Shown here piece by piece: positions 23,069-34,961 of a stretch of DNA of 64,000 nucleotides. The stretch lies in contig JAMWFC010000028.1 of assembly GCA_027475525.1 (NCBI GenBank), positions 422,831 through 486,830 of the forward strand, in the 5' to 3' direction. Source of the stretch: Macrolepiota albuminosa. Its lineage: Eukaryota; Basidiomycota; Agaricomycetes; Agaricales; Agaricaceae. The first letter of the stretch is position 1, and every line of letters begins with the position of its first letter. The position numbers were made by a program, and so were the translations under genes. Under the pieces are notes generated by a model. That model did no database searches, was not told where the DNA came from, and saw only the letters and a list, made by a program, of their open reading frames with translations.

Positions 23069-23739
23069 CAATGTGGCAGTGCCAGAGTGGCAATGGGTTG
23101 GCCTGACTGCCATGAGGAACAAGAGGTGGACAGTGTTAAATGAAGTGGCAGTGCAGCCACAAGACAATCCCTTTTCTCTCTGCAACCACCAGCCACCGCA
23201 GCCTTCACCGCAGCCTAGTGCAACTTCAGTCTGTGGTAGATAAAGTTTTCTCAAAAGTCTTAAGTAGTATTTGTTACTCTGATCAAGAAAAATTATGATC
23301 ACACTCTTAGTTGACCCAAACTTGAAAGTGCTACCAACTTGCTTGTATGGGCCATTGCTAGCACAGCCTGAGATCTACTCTTTGACTTCACCGCATGTGG
23401 TTATATTTCATCATATATATGACAGTAATAGTGATTCAATAATTAACAATAAAGCTGATATGATGATTAACAGGGAATGAGTGAGACCCTTTAATGATGG
23501 AGGGCTCCAAACCCTTGTGACAGAACGAGAAGGTTTTTCAAGACAGCTAGCCTATGAAGCAAGGGAGTAAGTATGCAATTCCTCTGATTAAGATTTAGGA
23601 GTCCACGATGCATTGCATGGGTGACCGTTGTGATCCCCCTGATGATCTAGTGTGGCTCCTCAGTGGACTGCAGAATTGTGGAACTCACCCAGGATAGTGA
23701 CTTGCTACCTTCAAAAAGCAAGTGTTAACCTCAGGATCG
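23069..23739. other. no gene seen
   Basis: Open frames here have no supporting domain. The right end abuts the decayed end of the DIRS-like recombinase. Confidence 0.4.
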
Positions 23740-25084
23740 ACTTGTGCAAGGAGGGCATGGCTTGTAAGGAGCAAGAATTTGTTTGTTTGTGGAAAGATAA
23801 CCATAGAATGCATTGCTGGTCTAGCGACTGATGGCTTTTATAGCCTTGAAGGGTATGCCTCTCATCAAATACTCCAATGTGGCTCCAATGTGGCTCCAAT
23901 GTGGATGCTGTGGCCTTGTAGAGGCTCCAGGTTGGCTGCTTTGGCTGCTCTGGTGAGAACTTCCAGAAATTTCTTTCTGGTTAGAGGACTGGTCTTCCCT
24001 GTTTGTTTTTGTATGCAAATAGAGGGCCTTCTAGTGGCAAATCATTCACCCTAAAGTGTTTTGCTAGGGCTTCTTTTGGATCTGATAGCCCACTTTGTGC
24101 AGCCCAGGATACCCTTTTGCCATGTGCAGCTGACTTGTTTCTGGGGAGGACAAAGGCTGTGGTTGTGAGCCCTGACCAGTCTGTTGAGTTCAAGACATCT
24201 GAGGGCTTTACATGTATGAGAAGGTCAAATGATGTTAGAGTCGGCACTGTAAACTCTCCTAAGCATGCAGCACTGTAAAAACATGTAGTGGTGCATGCAA
24301 ACTCTGCTGTCTCCAGCAGGTCTGGGTTTGAAGAGTCAAGTTTTAGCTGCTTGTGAATGGCTTCTAGAAAGCTTGGCATGCAAGGGCACCTTTTCTTCCT
24401 CTTTGAAGATGGTGGTGCTAATCTGTCAGCTGCTTTCAGCAGAGTTTGCATCTAGGAGTCATTGACTCTCTACTTGACGTTATATAGAAGGTGCCATGCT
24501 CTGATTCCACCCAAGAAGTTTTCTATGGTGGATTTTGAGTACACTCCTATGGTGGCAGCTATAAAGGCCTTCAGCAAGGTGTGAGTAGCCGGTGCTCTGG
24601 ACTCTTCTGGTACATTTCAGAAATCACAGAACACGTGATATAGGAGTAAACCTGTTCCATATGTCTCTTTAGTGGACTCAGCCCATGTGGCATCCATGAC
24701 AACAAAGACTCTCTTCACGTCATCTTCTGTGACTGTGCTCGCTCTGCTGCATGCCGCAGAGTTTGCTGGTATGCTGAGAGGTACCCATAAATGAAGCCTC
24801 TCTTGAGCCATTACATGCAGGTGCAGAGGTGATGATGCTGGTGTCAAACCTTTAGGGTAAGGCATTGGCTTTTGTTTTTTGGTTTGGTGCTTTGAACTCG
24901 AGTTTCCTCCTTGTGGCTCACTGGTTTGCCCAGCACTCTGCATAAAGATGCCATTTGTCAGCCTGGTTTTGGTGGACATCTTCAGGGCACTCTCTTGTTG
25001 GGACAGCCATTCTTTGGTTTTTGTCCATAGGATGCTCTCACTTGATTCCATTGCTGCCACTATGTGCCCTGCCCAATGCATCAA
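23740..25084 (-). pseudogene. DIRS-type tyrosine recombinase pseudogene
   Basis: The N-terminal part reads VFVVMDATWAESTKETYGTG LLLYHVFCDF, the SAM-like start of this family. The core follows with FACTTTCFYSAACLGEFTVP, HVKPSDV and KHFRVNDLPLEGPLFAY. In a shifted frame the C-terminus shows HIGATLEYLMRGIPFKAIKA and LSTNKQILAPY. The expected Arg of the HxxR box is not seen and a Trp is replaced by TAG, so strand exchange could not occur. The enzyme would have integrated a circular cDNA. Confidence 0.82.
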
Positions 25085-27471
25085 AGTTTTTCATGAAGGT
25101 TGTGATGGATGGGGGGATGAGTATTGCTGGTAGGAATTGAGCTTTCAGTGGGTACCATCCCCTGAATAGGTCGTCTGCTGGGTTAAACTTGCTCGGTACA
25201 TAGCAAGTGTGCACTGTGAGCTTGTGTTGGTCACACACTTTGTGGACAAGCTTGAATATTTCATTGATGCATTTATTCCTGCTCCTTCCCATCTACCAGC
25301 CCTCCACAATGCCTTGGTTATCTCCAAAGACCTTGATACATCTTTCTTTGCATTTGAATTTTGCAATGGTGGTGACCAGGAACAGGAAACCCACTGCTTC
25401 AGCCCAACTGATGTCTCTGCCTTGGCCTCTCCATCCTGGCATGAGCTTCCATGCTCTCTACTTCTCTCCAATGATGATGCTGATGCTGGTGGCTGAGCTG
25501 GTGTTGGAGTATGCCTGTATGTTGATGATAGGCCAGGGTTCTGAAATTGTTCTCTCTATTGGTAGAGAAAGTATTCGCTTCCACCAACGTAAGTCTTCTG
25601 TAGTTCTTTTAGGTGGAGTGCATGGCATGAACGGACTGCTATAGAAGATCCCCATGAAGGTCTCCAGGCTGGTGAGAAAAGCTCTCCCTCTTGGGACCAC
25701 GTAGTATATGTGAAGGAGTTTGCCATACAAGCTCTAGGCCTTTTTAAGAATATGGGATTGGGATTTTTCTCAATCTGCAATCACTTGTGCATACTTGCCT
25801 CTTTTTTCTGTGGCCATGCTGACTTGTCAATTTTTGATGTCCCACCAAAAATTGATATAAGGAACAGCACTTCTGAACTGAATATCTTTGGATTTTTCTC
25901 AGAGGATTCCAAGTTTTTCAGAGATGACATTGATGTCCTGCATGGTGTAGGTAAATTGTTTTTTGGAGTCTGACCTGCTGCTGCTGTTGGACAGATTGAC
26001 AATTGGAAAGGACAAGTCTTCATCATACTCATCCCATTTATTATCATAATTCTTCTCTCCTTGGTACCATAATCAACCCCCTTTCTGCACTCTCCCCCCA
26101 TTCTTGTCAACACCTTTCTTCCACCTTCTATGAGATGCATTATATTCTCATAAAAATTCTTGCTTAATGCAGAAAAATATATGGTTGTCCATTCATTTAA
26201 ATAGCAAGCCCATTCCATTGGCTCTGATAATTTGTACTCTGGCATCTCCCACGATCCCGTAACATCTGCACCCAGATCCAAGTCCAAAACAGTCCATCAT
26301 GTTGATTGTGTAAGAGTCTGGGCCTTGCAGTCTGTAACGAAGTTACAGTTGCATCATGGTGTGAGCTCTCCAGGCCTCGCTTTCATTCCTGGGCAGGTCA
26401 GTGCTCCAACCTCAATCTCAAGCCTTGGGTCTTGATTGACCTGCATTGAACACTTGCACATCCTGAGTGTCTGCTGGGTTTCTCCATAGCTCATGGGCGT
26501 TCTGCCCACTGTTAGTGGAAACTGCAGGTATGGGATTACTCATTGATTCCCTGTTTGAAATTTGCATGGTATGGCTGTGCAAGAAGCTCAAAAAGCTGAT
26601 AGAGTTCTGTCAACAAACTCAGCAACTGATGTCGGATGCTAGGCAATAGATCCTAGCTGGCAAATTCAAAAAAATGTAACAAAGTTACAGTTGTGTGGAA
26701 GCTTAAAGTTCACACTGCACAGAATCAAACCAGTCTGGTCTATTGACTATGTAGTATAAATACAAAATAAGCTGCTTAGTAAGCAGCAGATATCTATGTA
26801 TTTATAATTATGTAAATATTATTATATTATAATAAATATTTGAACACTATACTAAGTAAAAGCTATGTGGCCAATGCCACATAGCAGACTATGCTACACA
26901 ATCTGACCATGATGCCAGGCCATTGAGTTGGCCTGCTGGAGACTGTTTGATATGCTTCTTTGATGTCTCATATTGCAGCTTGAGACTCAGGTGGAAGTCT
27001 GGAGATGAGTAGAAATATGCTGTTGAAGGTGCCCCAGGTGCAAGGAAAAAGGGACAAGTCAATGCTGCTGTTGATGGAACTGACACTGCTGGATTGAGCT
27101 GATGCATAAGAAAAAGAGAGGTTCTGAATGAGCTGATATTTATTAGGTTTGTTTGGTTTGGAGATAATGCTGAGTAGAGAGGTCTGAAATGGTCCAACAG
27201 CTTCCTCGACCTGTTTCTGAGTGAAAGGCCCAATATAGCGACCTTTGGACAGCTTCAAAGCCATGATCTCATCAAACTGACTCACCAATAGACGTGTCAA
27301 TTCTTTGTTTTCAGAAGTGAAGGTGTGTGATATAGTTCTGATCCTGACATTGAACCTGAACTTGAGATTGTGCACCAAAGTGAGGAATTGGATGGTGAGA
27401 TTGGCTTTACTGATTTCAACTTCCCATGTGTCAGGGTTATATGACATTGCAAACTCAAAGAAGCTGTGCAA
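25038..27471 (-). pseudogene. DIRS-type reverse transcriptase/RNase H pseudogene
   Basis: The RT begins around 27270 with LSKGRYIGPFTQKQVEEAVG PFQTSLLSIISKPNKPNKYQ and CTWGTFNSIFLLISRLPP, then DIKEAYQ. It is cut at 26898 by the inserted derivative and resumes beyond 26332 (YGIVGDARVQIIRANGMG). The polymerase box expected as WVDDH reads stop-MDNH, so the catalytic aspartates are damaged. The C-terminal RNase H boundary reads YVPSKFNPADDLFRGWYP at about 25145-25200. Stops are mostly TGA or TAG at Arg or Trp sites. Confidence 0.8.
26333..26898 (-). mobile_element. 566-bp deleted LTR-element derivative in the DIRS RT
   Basis: It is bounded by TGTAACGAAGTTACAG (26333) and GCTACA (26898) and flanked by CAGTC (26328-26332) and CAATC (26899-26903), a target duplication that differs by one transition. 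DIRS RT motifs continue on both sides. Inside, 26675-26898 is a full 224-bp LTR-like unit starting TGTAACAAAGTTACAGTTG, of which the left end keeps only the first 19 bp. The T-rich segment next to that unit resembles the one next to the 5' LTR of family B. Confidence 0.7.
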
Positions 27472-27479
27472 GATTGCAC

Positions 27480-28980
27480 TTTTGAGCTCTGTGATTTATT
27501 TCCCGCACCTGGAGCACTTGTGCTTGTGGTTGTAGAATAGAGTTTGACATTCTTTTGGTTTCTGCCAATCGGTGCATAGCTCTCTTCCTTCTGGAATGAT
27601 GAGCTGTCTGTTTTTGTTCCTACATATAGGCTTTTTGACTGCTCCACAGGTCCCTGACAGAGCAATGCCAGATGTTGTGCATGTATCAAGCGAGGCATAC
27701 TGGGTCAACCTGGATTGACTGGAGGCTGCACCTGCATGGTGCTGAAAAAACTCACTGTTATCTCTCTCTTGACATGCATGAGAGGAGCAGGAGCTTCCTG
27801 CACTTCTGTCTTGGCTTGGTGACTGTGATCTCTTTCTTTTGTTTTGGCTTGACCATGCCAACATTTCCCCTTTTATGGCATTTAGGTCTTTTGTGCTCAT
27901 GCATAGGTTTAATCCAGATTGATCTGCATGATGTGCAGATGTGAATGAATACATTATTATTTATTTTGGGAGACATGAATTTAGCCCAGCACAATTAGCA
28001 CAAGGAGATAAAGCATGGGGTAAGAGAGCCATGACATGGAAGGCATTCTGTGTTATTCCCGAATTATAGCAATTGAATAAGGCATGTTGGGGCGGGTGGC
28101 CATAGAGCAATTGACACAACCCATTTTATCCAACAGTAATGCAAAATTAAAGCAATAGAGCATCTGCATTAGCATACAGTGGAGAATCATGACAATTGTA
28201 TGAATGTCAAGGTGAGGTATTAAGTGAGGACCACAGTGTCATAGACAGGGTTTAATTGCAATTTGTGAGATTTGGCAAGAAAATAAAGGATCAATGGAAG
28301 ATAGCATTAGAACTCTGATTAGCTTTTGTGTGGATTGCTGTCCATTCAATTGGGCTTACTGGAAATGACTGCATTCTGTTTTGCATCATATACTTGGTCT
28401 TTTGACATTTGGAGGACTCTATCATCAATAAGACCAATATCAAAAATCCTACCCTTCAGGGAGTTCTTCAGCTGGCAATGCCATTCCCTTCTTCCTCTTG
28501 CTTGGTAGAGTGTGAGCACCTTTAGTCTATCCATTCCCTCATTGTGCAGCTTATGATTGGTGAGATGGAAGAAAAAGCTATGCATTGTGTCTATCATATT
28601 ATTAGGCCACATCTCCTGAACTATGTGTTCCAGAAAATTAGTGGAGGTGATATATAGTTGGTTCCATGCTTAGTCTTTGTCTTGTGATGCTTTATCTTTA
28701 GGCCTTTGAAATTGATTACAGGTTTCAGCAACAACACGTCATTGTCCTTAGCTAAGGTAAACACTTTGTTTGAGGACACAGACTCACTTTTGGCTGCTTT
28801 GGCATGCCCTTCAGCTGTGAAGTAGCTTAGTTTGATGTACTCATGCTCCCTCAGTTTTGTAATAGCGAAGCGCACTGGTGGGTACTCAATTATGTCAGGG
28901 ACTGGCATTTCAGCTACTAGATTGAGAGTGTGCTCCTCATCACCTGGAGAGCACTCTCTGGAATGCCTAGACTGCAAAAT
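27480..28980 (-). pseudogene. DIRS-type gag region pseudogene
   Basis: 28977-28621 reads ITKLREHEYIKLSYFTAEGH and 28612-28346 MWPNNMIDTMHSFFFHLTNH then LTLYQARGRREWHCQLK, the pattern of the gag-like ORF of Agaricomycete recombinase retroelements. Around 27540-27480 a Cys/His cluster (ELCTDW...HKCSRCGK) marks the zinc-binding C-terminus. The segment 28340-27960 is open to little coding and seems decayed. Confidence 0.7.
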
Positions 28981-29004
28981 GTCATCATCTGCAGTGGGTT
29001 TAAC

Positions 29005-29194
29005 TGTGAAACAAAGTCAAGTATAAGCTTAGCCTTATAGTCACACCACAGAATCAGATCAGTATACGATTCTAGTACTACGTATGACAGTAAAATTGGC
29101 TGCCTTAGGTAAGGCAGCCAGCTAGTATATAAAGAGTATATTAATAATTAATATAATTTGTATATTGAGTATGAAAGTAATGCAATGCATTACA
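29005..29194 (-). repeat. LTR-like unit, family D
   Basis: 190 bp with TG...CA ends (TGTGAAACAAAG ... GCATTACA). Directly to its right lies CGCCCCCCTTTGAGAC, on the minus strand a purine tract GTCTCAAAGGGGGGCG before the LTR, as for family B. So it would be the 3' LTR of a minus-strand element whose interior is cut by the family-A LTR at 29346. Confidence 0.55.
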
Positions 29195-29345
29195 CGCCCC
29201 CCTTTGAGACTGGTAAGCAGTCTCTAGATAGGGAGCACAACTCGTCTGGGTCAATATGTAGTCAAATGTGGAGGCACTCAAGTCCTCCACGGCTCAGAAA
29301 TGTTCATTTCATCTGTCAAAAGATACAACGCTGACATTAACCAAC

Positions 29346-30024
29346 TGTCAGGTTCCGCTGAGTCGGAGGCTTTCCGGGAAAGCAACGCCCTTACAATGCG
29401 GACTTGATCTATGGATACTCGGGTGTCTGGAACTCTGGGGCTAGGACTCCGGGGTTCAAGACGTGGACAGGGGTAATCCCAGGAGAGGGGACTCAGTCCA
29501 GGGGTTTTGGGTTGTGAGTAGCTGGGGGATGGGGTGGGGGTCAAGTCGCGAACTGGAGGTTCTAAGATGAGACCAAGTTAGCAAGTTAAAGTCGCAAAGT
29601 GCGTACCAATCTGTGCGTACCAGTCAAGCAGAGGGCACGCAACAATTCAAGTAATCCAAGTTCAGGTAATATCAAGACTAGCGAATACAGCAGGGGACTA
29701 TGCTATAAGTACTATGGGACCGGGTCTCGGTGTTCCGGGGTGTCTGGGATAGGTTCCGGGAGCCATTGAGTAGTGGGCAGGGATTGTATACTTGGATCGC
29801 GCATGTGGGGCGCACAATAAATTGGCGTGGAGGAAGCTGTGATGCGTGATACGTGATGGCTGGGAGCGAGTCGCGTGATCTGGTCATTGATCAGGGCTGA
29901 TGGCGGCTGATGGCAGCCCTTGATGCGCATGATGGCAGAGCGTGTCCTGTGGGGTCGGAGGGAGGGTCCTGGATGGTGTTCCGGGGGTGTCCCGGGGTGG
30001 ATCTGGAGGGGAGGAGTCGTGACA
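29346..30024 (-). repeat. LTR, gypsy family A, copy 2 (3' LTR)
   Basis: 679 bp, TGTCAGGTTCC...GTCGTGACA on the plus strand. The sequence to the right gives GCTGAGGGGGGGGTGA on the element strand, a polypurine tract, so this is a 3' LTR with its interior at 30025-30374 and, beyond the inserted element B, from 42809. Confidence 0.85.
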
Positions 30025-30152
30025 TCACCCCCCCCTCAGCGCTGAGACCCTCCGAGGCATGCATAGCTGGTGGTTCAGACCGGGGTCCAATCATGGGATC
30101 CAGCACCTGATCTGCCATGTATCGAAAAAATTTTTTACCATCAAACTCAACT

Positions 30153-30374
30153 ATGTCGCATATGCAGACGCATTCCCCAACGCCCCCCCAAACTAACGAG
30201 GTCACACCCCTCATGGTCTGGGAAGCCTGGGACGTGCAGTACCAAGCCCGCCTGGACCGGGAGCATGTGGCGGCTCTCGTGCAACAATGTGAGTGCTTCC
30301 CGCGCCACCCGCTTGCCATTACTGACCTTCCCCTTTCAGAACAACACAACATTACTGCCCTGGAGGTGGGTCCC
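30153..30374 (+). CDS. 5' part of a plus-strand ORF split by element B
   Basis: Reads MSHMQTHSPTPPQTNEVTPL then WEAWDVQYQARLDREHVAAL. It stays open to the GTCCC target site of element B and continues in the same frame at 42809-43090, giving about 167 codons in all. It runs antisense to the family-A element in whose 3' region it lies. It is proline-rich with no domain I know. It could be an antisense ORF of family A, or the gag start of another element; a chance open frame in GC-rich DNA is not excluded. Confidence 0.4.
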
Positions 30375-30547
30375 TGTAACCTGAGTTACAAGTTAGAATT
30401 ATCTTGTGTGTATCACACAGTGCTAAATCAGACTGCAGTATCGGATTTGACTAGTACGTAGCATGAAAACAAGATGTTATCTTATGTAATACTCTATTAA
30501 ACGATTATAGCGTCGTTGACGCTTGGAACACGGATGACTCCGTTACA
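30375..30547 (-). repeat. 3' LTR of element B
   Basis: 173 bp, TGTAACCTGAG...CTCCGTTACA. The polypurine tract GTCTCATTGGGGGGTA precedes it on the element strand (30548-30563). Confidence 0.92.
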
Positions 30548-30799
30548 TACCCCCCAATGAGACCAAATACTCGGTCTTTAGAAAGAGAGGTAAAGCGAGA
30601 TGAAGGATGCACAATAGTGCAAACAATAGATGAATACATGTGTATGGCGTGGCTGCAAGGTGTTAGCACTCATGCGCAGTGTAGATGTGTTGTCTGGACA
30701 CAATAGAAAGCAGTCCTTATCAGACAAGGGCGCAGGTTGTGCCAGCAGTAGATAAAAAATGGTTATGTATAAACAAGTAAGAAAAAACAAAAAAGAGTG

Positions 30800-30953
30800 A
30801 CCCCTCCTCTGGGTCCGCTGTATCTACACGCGACTCTAGAGTGCGTATCAGCTGAAATGGTTCGAGTGAAATACTCACCCCTCCTCTGGGTCCGCTGTAT
30901 CTACACGCGACTCTAGAGTGCGTATCAGCTGAAATGGTTCGAGTGAAATACTC
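30800..30953. repeat. exact 77-bp tandem duplication
   Basis: 30800-30876 equals 30877-30953 (starts ACCCCTCCTCTGGG). Non-coding part of element B between the third ORF and the 3' LTR. Confidence 0.92.
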
Positions 30954-31858
30954 CGAAGTACATACACAATAAAGTATACATGGGTCTAGGACCCAGATGA
31001 TGATGCTCCTGCAACCGCGCCCATCTCAGTCGCCATTGCCTCCTCCTCCAGTGCAACGTTAATCGTGGGAGGGGGAGGCGCCGATTCCGTCCTTGGTGGG
31101 GTTATAGGCCCCTCGACTGCAGGCATGTCTACCACCATAGGCTCTGTTAGTGCGACGTTAATTGCTGAAGCTGTGGTGGTGAGCGTACCCTGCTCTGCCG
31201 TGCATGACAGGAGATTGACCCAGCCTGGGTCCATGTCCGCTGTTGGCAGGTCATGCGCTGCCGAGCGTTTTAGGAGGTTGACCCGATTCGGGTCCATGCC
31301 AATCAAGTAATAGAGGCCGTTGGCCTCAGGGTTTTCCGGGAGCTTGCTCTCCTCGTGATGCTTGAACATAAGACAATAGTGATCATCTTCAGTCATCTCC
31401 TGCCATCCATCCCAGTGCGGGATTGCAGCAGGGGTGCCATACTTGGAGAGGCGCTCCATGCGCTCGTCATCGACCTGTTTGAAGATGTCCATTGACATCG
31501 TGGGGGAATGGAACTGCTGTTCCAGGAAGACTACACCGTATGTGTACACGTGGTCCACCCATTCCAGCGGTATCCGGTTGTGTAGAAGGATGTGTAATGC
31601 GTCGTTGTCGGAGAAGTTCCGTGCATGGTCGTCGGGCACGTGAACTTGGTGAATTTCGAGCTGCGGCCCACGTTGGGGCTCAAATGGCTGCTCAGGGAAC
31701 ATAGCGTCATACAAGGCAATTGCCTCTCGATAAAGCCCTGGATGGGCCACAACAAGGGTCATGCGCTGCACGATCACCAGCTTGGCTGCACTGTTAGCGC
31801 ACAGAGCTCGACATAAGGCAAACCTGAAGAGGGTCCGCCAGTGCATGCGATAGGCATG

Positions 31859-32676
31859 TGTCAGGTTCCGCTGAATCGGGGGCTTTCCGGGAAAGCGACG
31901 CCCTTACAATGCGGACTTGATCTACGGATACTCGGGTGTCTGGAACTCCGGGGCTAGGATTCCGGGGTTCAAGACGGGGACAGGGGTAATCCCGGGAGAG
32001 GGGACTAGAGTCCGGGAGTTTTGGGTTGGGGGTGGCTGAGGTTTAGAAGGGGTCGAGTCGTGAACCGGAGGTTCTAAGACGAGACCAAGTTAGTAAATTA
32101 AGAGTCGCGAAGTGCGTACCAAAACTTATAGCACGCGAATACTAAGGCGTGCCAGTCGAAGCGTACCAAACAAGGCGTACCAGTCAAACAGAGGGCACGC
32201 AATATCCAAGTAACAGTTATGCAAAGTATGTAATATCAAGACTACCGAATACAACAGGGAGCTACACTATAAGTACTACGGGGCCGGGTCTCGGGGTTCC
32301 GGGATGTCTGGGATGGGTTCCGGGGGTTATTGAGTAGCCTACACTATAAGTACTACGGGGCCGGGTCTCGGGTTCCGGGATGTCTGGGATGGGTTCCGGG
32401 GTTTATTGAGTAGCGGCAGGGGCTGTATACCGGGATCGCGCGTGTGGGGCGCGCGATCAATTGGCGCGGATGGAGCCATGATGCGTGATGGCCGGCACGA
32501 GTCGCGTGATCTGATCGTTGATCAGGGCTGGTGACGGCTGATGGCGGTCCTTGATGCGCGTGATGGCAGTGTCGGCGGTCGTGATGGCGGGGCGTGTCCT
32601 GTGGGGTCGGAGGGAGGGTCCCGGAGGGTGTTCCGGGGGTGTCCCGGGGTGGGCCTGGAGGGGAGGGGTCGTGACA
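31859..32676 (-). repeat. solo LTR, gypsy family A, copy 3
   Basis: 818 bp, TGTCAGGTTCC...GTCGTGACA, flanked by a perfect target duplication GCATG (31854-31858 and 32677-32681). It lies inside the third ORF of element B and therefore arrived later. It contains one 77-bp duplication (32262 to about 32415). Confidence 0.93.
32262..32415. repeat. 77-bp tandem duplication, slightly imperfect
   Basis: CTACACTATAAGTACTACGG at 32262 recurs at 32339; the copies differ by one G in a G run and one nearby base. Confidence 0.8.
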
Positions 32677-34737
32677 GCATGATCCACGGCGATACCTTGA
32701 TAGGTATTTTCCAACCCAGGTCGGCCAAAGACCAGCACGTACTGCGCCAGCTGGTCGAGGTCGAACGGTGTGGCTGGATCCTGAGCGTGCATTACATGCA
32801 ATGCCGTGGTGCCATTGTCTTTCGTGCGCAAGAAGCGCCCTGGAATGTGTCGTCGCTCGACAAGAGCAAGGTCGTCAGGGCCCTGCATTGGGTTGACGAG
32901 TTCCTGGTGCTTAGGCTCCCTCATGAGGAGCTGCATGGTTTGATCATGCAGAGCCTCAACTGTCCGCTGCACGAACATCTGGAGCTCTGTGATCAACATA
33001 TACGCGACGATTCTGTTGCAACACGGGACGTGCACATTGGCGTAGTACTTATAGAGCCGGTCCAGCTCTAACGGAGTGCGGGAAAGACCGTGTGGGGCGT
33101 GCTTATACACAATCGTGCCCGGGATGTGGGCAGGATGGCCAGAGGAATACTCATATGATGCCGCTCGATTGGCGTCAGCTCCCATCAGCACCATATTCGT
33201 GGCATACGAATAATAGGTGCAGTGGCTGAGTGCTCCTCTAAAGCACGAATTCATTTGCTCGATGTCGAGCGGACCCCACACCTTCACCCCCAAGCCATTG
33301 GGGATCCTCCCCGAGAATTCATTCTTGGCCCTATACTTCTGGGCCTTTAGCTCCTTGGCACGAATCGCCTTCTTCCTTGCAATGCGCTTATTGCGCGATA
33401 CTCATTGGAATTGGTCCGCGGCCGATTCCCCCTCCTCCCCGTCCTCCTCCTGCTCCAAACTCGACTCTCCATAGTCGCTCTCGTCGGACAGGGATGGTAC
33501 TGGTTTTTTGCCTTTTTCAGGCATGGTCTTCCCTCTTGAGGTCGCCACCAGACCATCATACTGCTCCGGCGTGCCGGGGTCTGGGGTCAATATGACCACG
33601 GGGTACTTCTCTGGTGGGGCCGGTACAAACACCGGCAGCATGAACAACATCTGGACTTCTCCCGCTCATGCAGGAATGCCAGCAGGAAAGAGTATAACCT
33701 CCAATTTGGAGGCATCAAGGGGCGGCTTGCAGCCGCGGCACTGACGAGACGGCCCCGACTTGGTCAGGGCAGACAATTCTGGTTGTGGCTGAGCCACCGG
33801 AGGGGCAGGCACATTTCACGCCAGAGTATTCCCTCCAGGCCCAGCGCAAGGAGTGACAATAATGGGCGCTCTTGGTGCCACAGCGACGGTTTTGGGCCCC
33901 CTAGGTGGGGCCCAAGATGATGCGGCTTCCTGCTGATCCAGGGACAGACCTGCCAAGGACGGCAGCCAGCGACTCTGAAGAGGCCTGCAGGCCCGACTCG
34001 GGTAACCGCAATGACAAAGCCACGGGCTGAGCAGGCTGCTCATGGCGCGCGAATTGCGCTTCCGACGGCATCCTTGCCCATGGAGGGTCAACCGGTCGAC
34101 TGGGCTGATATCTAGCCCTCTTGACTTCAGCAGTCAATTCCTCACTTGTGGCGATTTTGCACTTAGACGCATGTTTGATCTGTTCCAGCGCTGCGATGCG
34201 CTGCCTCTTCATGAGCTTGATCTGGTCGAGCAACCCCTCCATCACCATCATGGCCAAACTATCCTGCAGGAAGGATGCAGTTGCAGGGACTGGCTGTCCC
34301 GCTGCTTCCAGTCTGCCCAACAGCACGTCTGACCCAGCTACAATCTGCGCTTGTGGTGCAGGCTCCCCATATGACTCTTCCACGGGCCGGTGCGCCCATA
34401 GTACTGACAGCGGCCCCGTCACCACACCCGCATACGTCGGATACAATGCAGTTGGACGTGACAACGGTTCCTGATAGTAGCGCTCGTGGCGCATGCTGTC
34501 CTCCAGGCGCCCATAGTGCCCTTCGTCATTGACCTCCATCTCTTGCGAGTGGAGGGGCGTCTGATATGGAAGCGGCTCATCATGGCCTGGATAGGCCACC
34601 GCTGACTGAAACTGGCTTGCCGCCGGATATGGCAGCTGCCTCTGAGTTGACATTTGTATATTTGGGGGTCTCCCCCCTCCACTAGAGCCTTGCCGGCTCT
34701 GATCACTCTTTTGCGGCCCCCAATAGGCCATTTTCAC

Positions 34738-34961
34738 TAGACACGTAGACTACGTGTATTGGGACTTGAGAAAAGAAAGAAAATAAAACAATCTCCCAAC
34801 TCCGCTAGTGGTGTAAACAACCACAAATACACGCCACCTGGCTTCCCACCGGCGATCATAGTTGCATAAACAGTCACAAAAAGCAGCCACAATTAGTAGC
34901 CACCTGGTTATTCACCGGCTATCAAAGTGGACTTTGTCCACATTCCACCACCACACGCGCA
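34738..34961 (-). other. spacer between pol and the third ORF of element B
   Basis: About 220 nt without coding potential. GCCACCTGGYTTCCCACCGG followed by CGATCA-like sequence occurs twice (near 34838 and 34900), and CTGGTG/CACCAG-type short repeats surround it. It could hold signals for expressing the third ORF, but no promoter can be identified. Confidence 0.4.

Larger units (their letters stand above)
23740..28985 (-). mobile_element. DIRS-like (tyrosine recombinase) retrotransposon, decayed
   Basis: On the minus strand the order is gag (28980 to about 28340), Cys/His-rich region (27954-27480), RT (27471-26899 and 26332 to about 25900), RNase H region (about 25700-25038) and tyrosine recombinase (25084-23740). 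This order, and the recombinase in place of an integrase, define the DIRS group. Numerous stops and frameshifts make it inactive. A 566-bp LTR derivative (26333-26898) sits inside the RT. Terminal repeats were not located. Confidence 0.82.
30986..34731 (-). pseudogene. third ORF of chromovirus B, unknown protein of about 970 codons
   Basis: It begins 231 nt after the pol stop at an ATG (34731, MAYWGPQKSDQ). The first part (to about 33950) is rich in Pro/Gln/Ala with a charged helix-like stretch (LDQIKLMKRQRIAALEQIKH). One frameshift lies near 33950; the frame then holds to 30986, apart from three TGA codons (near 33816, 33670 and 33402), each one transition from CGA. Next come an acidic stretch near 33450, a basic one near 33380 (RNKRIARKKAIRAKELKAQK), and a long folded-looking region (VWGPLDIEQMNSCFRGALSH; TPLELDRLYKYYANVHVPCC). 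The solo LTR interrupts it at 31859; after removing LTR plus one target copy the frame continues as IAVDHA-YRMHWRTLFRFAL. Further on: MSMDIFKQVDDERMERLSKY; end at 30986. No zinc knuckle, membrane segment or enzyme motif was seen, so an envelope role is not supported. Confidence 0.75.

Noticed and set aside
25781..26287. 168-codon minus-strand frame as a separate gene
   Set aside because: It overlaps the DIRS RT in another frame; RT-like motifs are in the neighbouring frame.
30986..34731. Envelope gene in the third ORF position
   Set aside because: No signal peptide, membrane segment or cleavage motif could be seen; the position alone is not enough.
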